A DNA stretch of 5,788 nt, from contig JARFUL010000208.1 of NCBI GenBank assembly GCA_029289015.1, forward strand, positions 1 through 5,788, given 5' to 3'. The first letter of the stretch is position 1. Every line of letters starts with the position of its first letter. The translations under genes were made by a program, and so were the position numbers. Positions 4,897 through 5,788 of this stretch are shown here, in pieces. The notes below the pieces were generated by a model. It saw only the letters and a program-made list of their open reading frames with translations, had not been told where the DNA came from and ran no database searches. Source of the DNA: Syntrophobacteria bacterium (GTDB lineage Bacteria > Desulfobacterota > Syntrophobacteria > JARFUL01).

Positions 4897-5788
4897 CATA
4901 TCCAGCCCTTCTTCCTGCGCATGAGGAACGCGGAGAAGAGCCTCAGTGTTTGCCTGAAGTGCGCGGGGGACAAAAAGGCCCTCCTCAGCATCATCAGCGC
5001 GTAGCCGGGCCTCAGGTAGTAGCGGCGGTAGGCCCTCTTGAGAAACTCGTTTATCTCGCGGGAGTCGAGGAGGGGGAGCTTCAGCCGGGTGCGGTGGAAG
5101 GAGTCGAAGTCCTCCCAGCGCTCCACCTCCAAGATACCTTCATTTTTCAAAAAATCGTAGTACTCGGTGCCCGGAAGGGGGGTGGGGATGGAGAACTGGG
5201 TAAACTCCGCGTTGAGCTCGCACGCGAAGTCGAGGCTCTTCTCAAGGGTCTCGGGGGTGTCCCAGTAGAACCCCAGCATGATGCAGTTGAGCACCTCGAG
5301 CCCCGCTTTCCTCGCGGCGGCCATCCCCCTGCGGATCTCCTCGGTGGTGGTGTTCTTCCTTATCTTTTTGAGGATCTCGTCGTCCCCGGACTCCACCCCG
5401 AAGAGGACCATCACGCACCCCGCGTCCCTGAAGGCCCTGGCAAGCTCCGGGTCGAGGAGGGAGGGCCGGCACTGGACCAGCCAGTCGAGGTCGAGCCCCT
5501 CGCGCCTCAGCAGCTCGCAGATCCCAAGGGCCCTTTCCCGGTCTATCTCAAAGGTGTCGTCGTCAAACCTTATCTCCCTGACGCCGAGGTCCTTTACCAG
5601 GTATTTTACCTCTGCCAGCACCCTCCCGGGACTCATGGCCCTGAACCCGTGGGAGTAGATGGTGTTGGGAAACGCGCAGAACACGCACTTGAAGGGGCAG
5701 CCCCTGGAGGTGATCATGGTGGCCGCGGGGAAGCGCACGAACACCGACTCGTAGAACTTGGACAGGTCCAGGAGCTCGTACGCGGGTA
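4896..5788 (-). CDS. Radical SAM protein, probably the C-terminal part of a B12-binding radical SAM enzyme (5' end outside window)
   Basis: The frame stays open to the window edge, giving 296 visible residues. The GTG at 5744 is internal: before it the frame reads PAYELLDLSKFYES, the linker usual between a B12-binding domain and the radical SAM core, so I do not take it as the start. Counting from the edge, the [4Fe-4S] motif is Cys30-x3-Cys34-x2-Cys37 (SRGCPFKCVFC). Then come IRFDDDTFEID (72-82), WLVQCRPSLLD (102-112), VLFGVESGDDEILKKIRK (127-144) and PTPLPGTEYY (201-210). The usual glycine-rich GxPGET loop is GFYWDTPET (172-180). A C-terminal helical part with YRRYYLRPGYA and many basic residues (KKGWI end) may bind membrane. 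Enzymes of this class methylate or rearrange lipids, cofactors and sugars. Beside glycosyltransferases, tailoring of a surface lipid or glycan is a reasonable inference, not shown. Confidence 0.88.
   Translation of the reverse strand, partial: PAYELLDLSKFYESVFVRFPAATMITSRGCPFKCVFCAFPNTIYSHGFRAMSPGRVLAEVKYLVKDLGVREIRFDDDTFEIDRERALGICELLRREGLDLDWLVQCRPSLLDPELARAFRDAGCVMVLFGVESGDDEILKKIRKNTTTEEIRRGMAAARKAGLEVLNCIMLGFYWDTPETLEKSLDFACELNAEFTQFSIPTPLPGTEYYDFLKNEGILEVERWEDFDSFHRTRLKLPLLDSREINEFLKRAYRRYYLRPGYALMMLRRAFLSPAHFRQTLRLFSAFLMRRKKGWI

Overview
The window is compact, GC-rich DNA that is coding almost throughout. Nearly all third codon positions are G or C, and AGG is a very common arginine codon beside CGC and CGG. 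Several genes have clear Shine-Dalgarno sequences and several start with GTG. This fits a prokaryote, most likely a high-GC environmental bacterium, but nothing here fixes the phylum and an archaeon cannot be strictly excluded. No rRNA, tRNA, mobile element, CRISPR array or long repeat is visible.

Left block, + strand (1-1386). The window opens in the 3' end of a gene whose product resembles the C-terminus of ThiF-type E1 adenylyltransferases from prokaryotic ubiquitin-like systems. A small beta-grasp (ThiS/MoaD/ubiquitin-like) protein overlaps it. One base after that comes an AEC-family (auxin efflux carrier-like) permease. The E1/Ubl pair is the most interesting part of the window. The Ubl lacks a terminal Gly-Gly and carries a nine-residue tail after its last glycine. 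The E1 reading frame appears broken by one base near positions 24-31.

Right block, - strand (5788 down to 1387). A run of genes in one direction reads, in transcription order: a radical SAM protein (5' end beyond the window; probably of the B12-binding class), a GT4 glycosyltransferase, a GT2 glycosyltransferase with a C-terminal membrane region, a DPM1-like GT2 glycosyltransferase, a DUF2304 membrane protein, and a small two-CxxC zinc-ribbon-like protein. From GT4 to DUF2304 each stop overlaps the next start (GTGA, TGATG, ATGA), so these four genes are almost certainly one translationally coupled operon. The radical SAM gene lies 29 bases upstream and the zinc-ribbon gene 77 bases downstream, so both may belong too. 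The likely job is making or modifying a cell-surface glycan or glycolipid. The DPM1-like GT2 and DUF2304 pair suggests a polyprenyl-phosphate-sugar donor step, and the other two transferases probably add sugars.

The two blocks converge with no spacer: the permease stop codon (1384-1386) directly abuts the zinc-ribbon stop codon (1387-1389). The only non-coding stretch of any size is 1588-1664.
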